Below the pieces are notes generated by a model. That model was not told the DNA's origin. It was given only the letters and a program-made list of their open reading frames with translations, and did not search any database. Positions 62,462 through 64,000 of a stretch of 64,000 nucleotides of DNA are shown here, piece by piece. The position numbers and the translations under genes were made by a program. Source of the DNA: Acanthopleura granulata (lineage: Eukaryota; Mollusca; Polyplacophora; Chitonida; Chitonidae); NCBI GenBank assembly GCA_016165875.1, contig JABBOT010000001.1, forward strand, positions 11,969,306 to 12,033,305. The letters run 5' to 3'. Position 1 is the first letter of the stretch. Every line of letters starts with the position of its first letter.

Positions 62462-63240
62462 GCATTTGATGTGTGATTCTGTAAGCCGGCGTATTAGTAC
62501 ATATTCTTTGATTCTGCATACCAGTACATGCTGTGTGATTCTGCAGACAAATACATGCTTTGTGATTATCTGAGTATGTTTTCTAGTTCATGCTTTGTGA
62601 TATCTGAGTATGTGTGCTAGTACATGCTTTGTGATTATCTGAGTATGTGTGCTAGTACATGCTTTGTGATTATCTGAGTATGTGTGCCAGTACAAGCTTT
62701 GTGATTATCTGAGTATGTGTGCCAGTACATGCTTTGTGATTATCTGAGTATGTGTGCCAGTACATGCTTTGTGATTATCTGAGTATGTGTGCCAGTACAT
62801 GCTTTGTGATTATCTGAGTATGTGTGCCAGTACATGCTTTGTGATTATCTGAGTATGTGTGCCAGTACAAGCTTTGTGATTATCTGAGTATGTGTGCCAG
62901 TACATGCTTTGTGATTATCTGAGTATGTGTGCCAGTACATGCTTTGTGATTATCTGAGTATGTGTGCCAGTATAAGCTTTGTTATTATCTGAGTATGTGT
63001 GCCAGTACATGCTTTGTGATTATCTGAGTATGTGTGCCAGTACATGCTTTGGGATTCTCTGAGTATACATGCAAATACTTATTGTACATGTGTATCATTG
63101 CATGCTATATGATTCTGTGTGGTCCACCTACCAGTAAATACTGTGTGATTGTCTGTGTCTACATATCGGTACATTGTTTATGATTCCCTGACCCTGTGTA
63201 CCAGTAGATGTTGAGGGATTCTCTGAACCCATGTACCAGA
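62462..63240. repeat. 35-bp minisatellite with homogeneous core and older flanks
   Basis: The core unit is GTACATGCTTTGTGATTATC TGAGTATGTGTGCCA (35 bp, shown in two pieces). GTGATTATCT-type anchors occur 15 times from 62562 to 63051, almost always exactly 35 bp apart (one 34-bp step from a single deletion). The units between about 62631 and 63030 are nearly identical. Recognisable but diverged units extend to about 62462 on the left and 63240 on the right, such as GTACCAGTAGATGTTGAGGG. No coding frame is maintained, because 35 is not a multiple of three. Confidence 0.95.
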
Positions 63241-64000
63241 TTGTGATGCATTTGTATGCTTTCAATACACAGCACTTTGAAGGTATGGAGGCCGATTAGG
63301 CACAGTGACCGAACAGCAAGTGGATCACTGCTCTCAACTGGGGGAAAGAAACAGCAGTCTGGTCGCTTTCCATACATGGCCATGCATATCATTACCTTGT
63401 TATATGCAAGTTGGTGAACTGCAACCTAGAGACTCATTACTTTGATATGCTATGCCTGTATCATATATTTTAAATTAATGTGGACATATTGTAGCATTTC
63501 CAATCCCTTCACTGAAATGGGTAATCTCTAATAACAATAATACTGTTATATTCACTGATAGTAATTATGATAGTGTGATAGGTAAAGTATACAGAAATCA
63601 TTTTACTCTTGAATGTCAGAGGAGATTAAAGTGGACTAGCCTGATTTCTTGCAAATTGAAACTTTGACATTTTGCGACTGAGTTGGTATAAGTATGTACT
63701 TGTACACAGTAAGCTATATGACGGGTGTGTTTTGGCTGTGTGTCCAAGTAGTCTGCATATGTATGACTAATGTGTATGCCCAGATCTGTGAGACAGGCTG
63801 ACCCTATGTCTCACCTCTTACACCATCACAGGAAGTAGGGACCTGTAAGGTTAGCTAGAGCTCCTCATATCACCTCTGGGCCTCTCTCTGAGAGTGACTG
63901 AGGGAACTCTGGCATGTCCTGGCTTGGTATCCTTTTAGGCTATACACAGGCTGACTGAACTGCCTGTACACCCCGGCTCCTTCCTCATACAGTTACATGC
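63241..64000. other. Noncoding stretch to the window end
   Basis: AT-rich, GC-richer after 63780. An 18-nt segment at 63823-63840 between ACACCATCACAG and GTTAGC is open (EVGTCK, phase 0-0), but the donor is weak. No gene was recognised. Confidence 0.45.

Overview
This is an AT-rich, intron-dominated animal genomic window with no bacterial-style gene packing. No long host ORF exists; most open frames of 60-150 codons look like chance. A mollusc (bivalve or gastropod) is the best guess. The reasons are a tRNA-type SINE family I recognise from molluscan genomes (tail of AAATAAAT repeats, body reading CACCATAATGCTGGC), many copies of the palindrome TACATGTA, and a copia LTR element. The species cannot be named from the sequence.

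The one confidently identified host coding segment is a 192-nt exon at 23444-23635 (+). It encodes the conserved start of the N-terminal coiled coil of a liprin-beta (PPFIBP family) scaffold protein. The window is therefore mostly intron of a liprin-beta-like gene on the + strand. Around it I find further exon candidates with good splice signals and open frames. Several begin with ATG and end in phase 0 at a consensus donor (3770-3823, 4811-4882, 21155-21280, 47411-47497). Others are symmetric phase 0-0 cassettes (26247-26387, 34780-34872, 58518-58544). Small non-triplet candidates lie at 40448-40488, 51212-51251, 54283-54319 and 57691-57707. None of these is proven; transcript data would decide. 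A simple reading is a gene with several alternative 5' ends and optional exons in very long introns.

Mobile DNA: a defective Ty1/copia retrotransposon lies at 10991-13883 on the minus strand. It has 191-bp LTRs, a 5-bp target duplication GTACT, a tRNA-iMet type primer site, a frameshifted gag, a broken protease fused by deletion to the second half of RT, and RNase H. The integrase is gone. SINE copies lie at about 9806-9925, 10826-10978 and 44842-44943 (+), and at 18205-18350 and 38018-38220 (-). A head-only copy at 55311-55398 has a perfect 13-bp target duplication. A small terminal-inverted-repeat element lies at 14653-14790 and a long imperfect hairpin at 5965-6160.

Tandem repeats: a 35-bp minisatellite at 62546-63065 with older flanking units, a 31-bp array at 58865-59120, a 44-45-bp array at 54761-54938, a 46-bp array at 36608-36724 and a 30-bp duplication at 17737-17796.

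The minus strand was searched less thoroughly for short exons than the plus strand. I did not find a clearly novel multi-gene system. The most interesting host-side signal is the cluster of phase-compatible candidate alternative exons around the liprin-beta coiled-coil exon.
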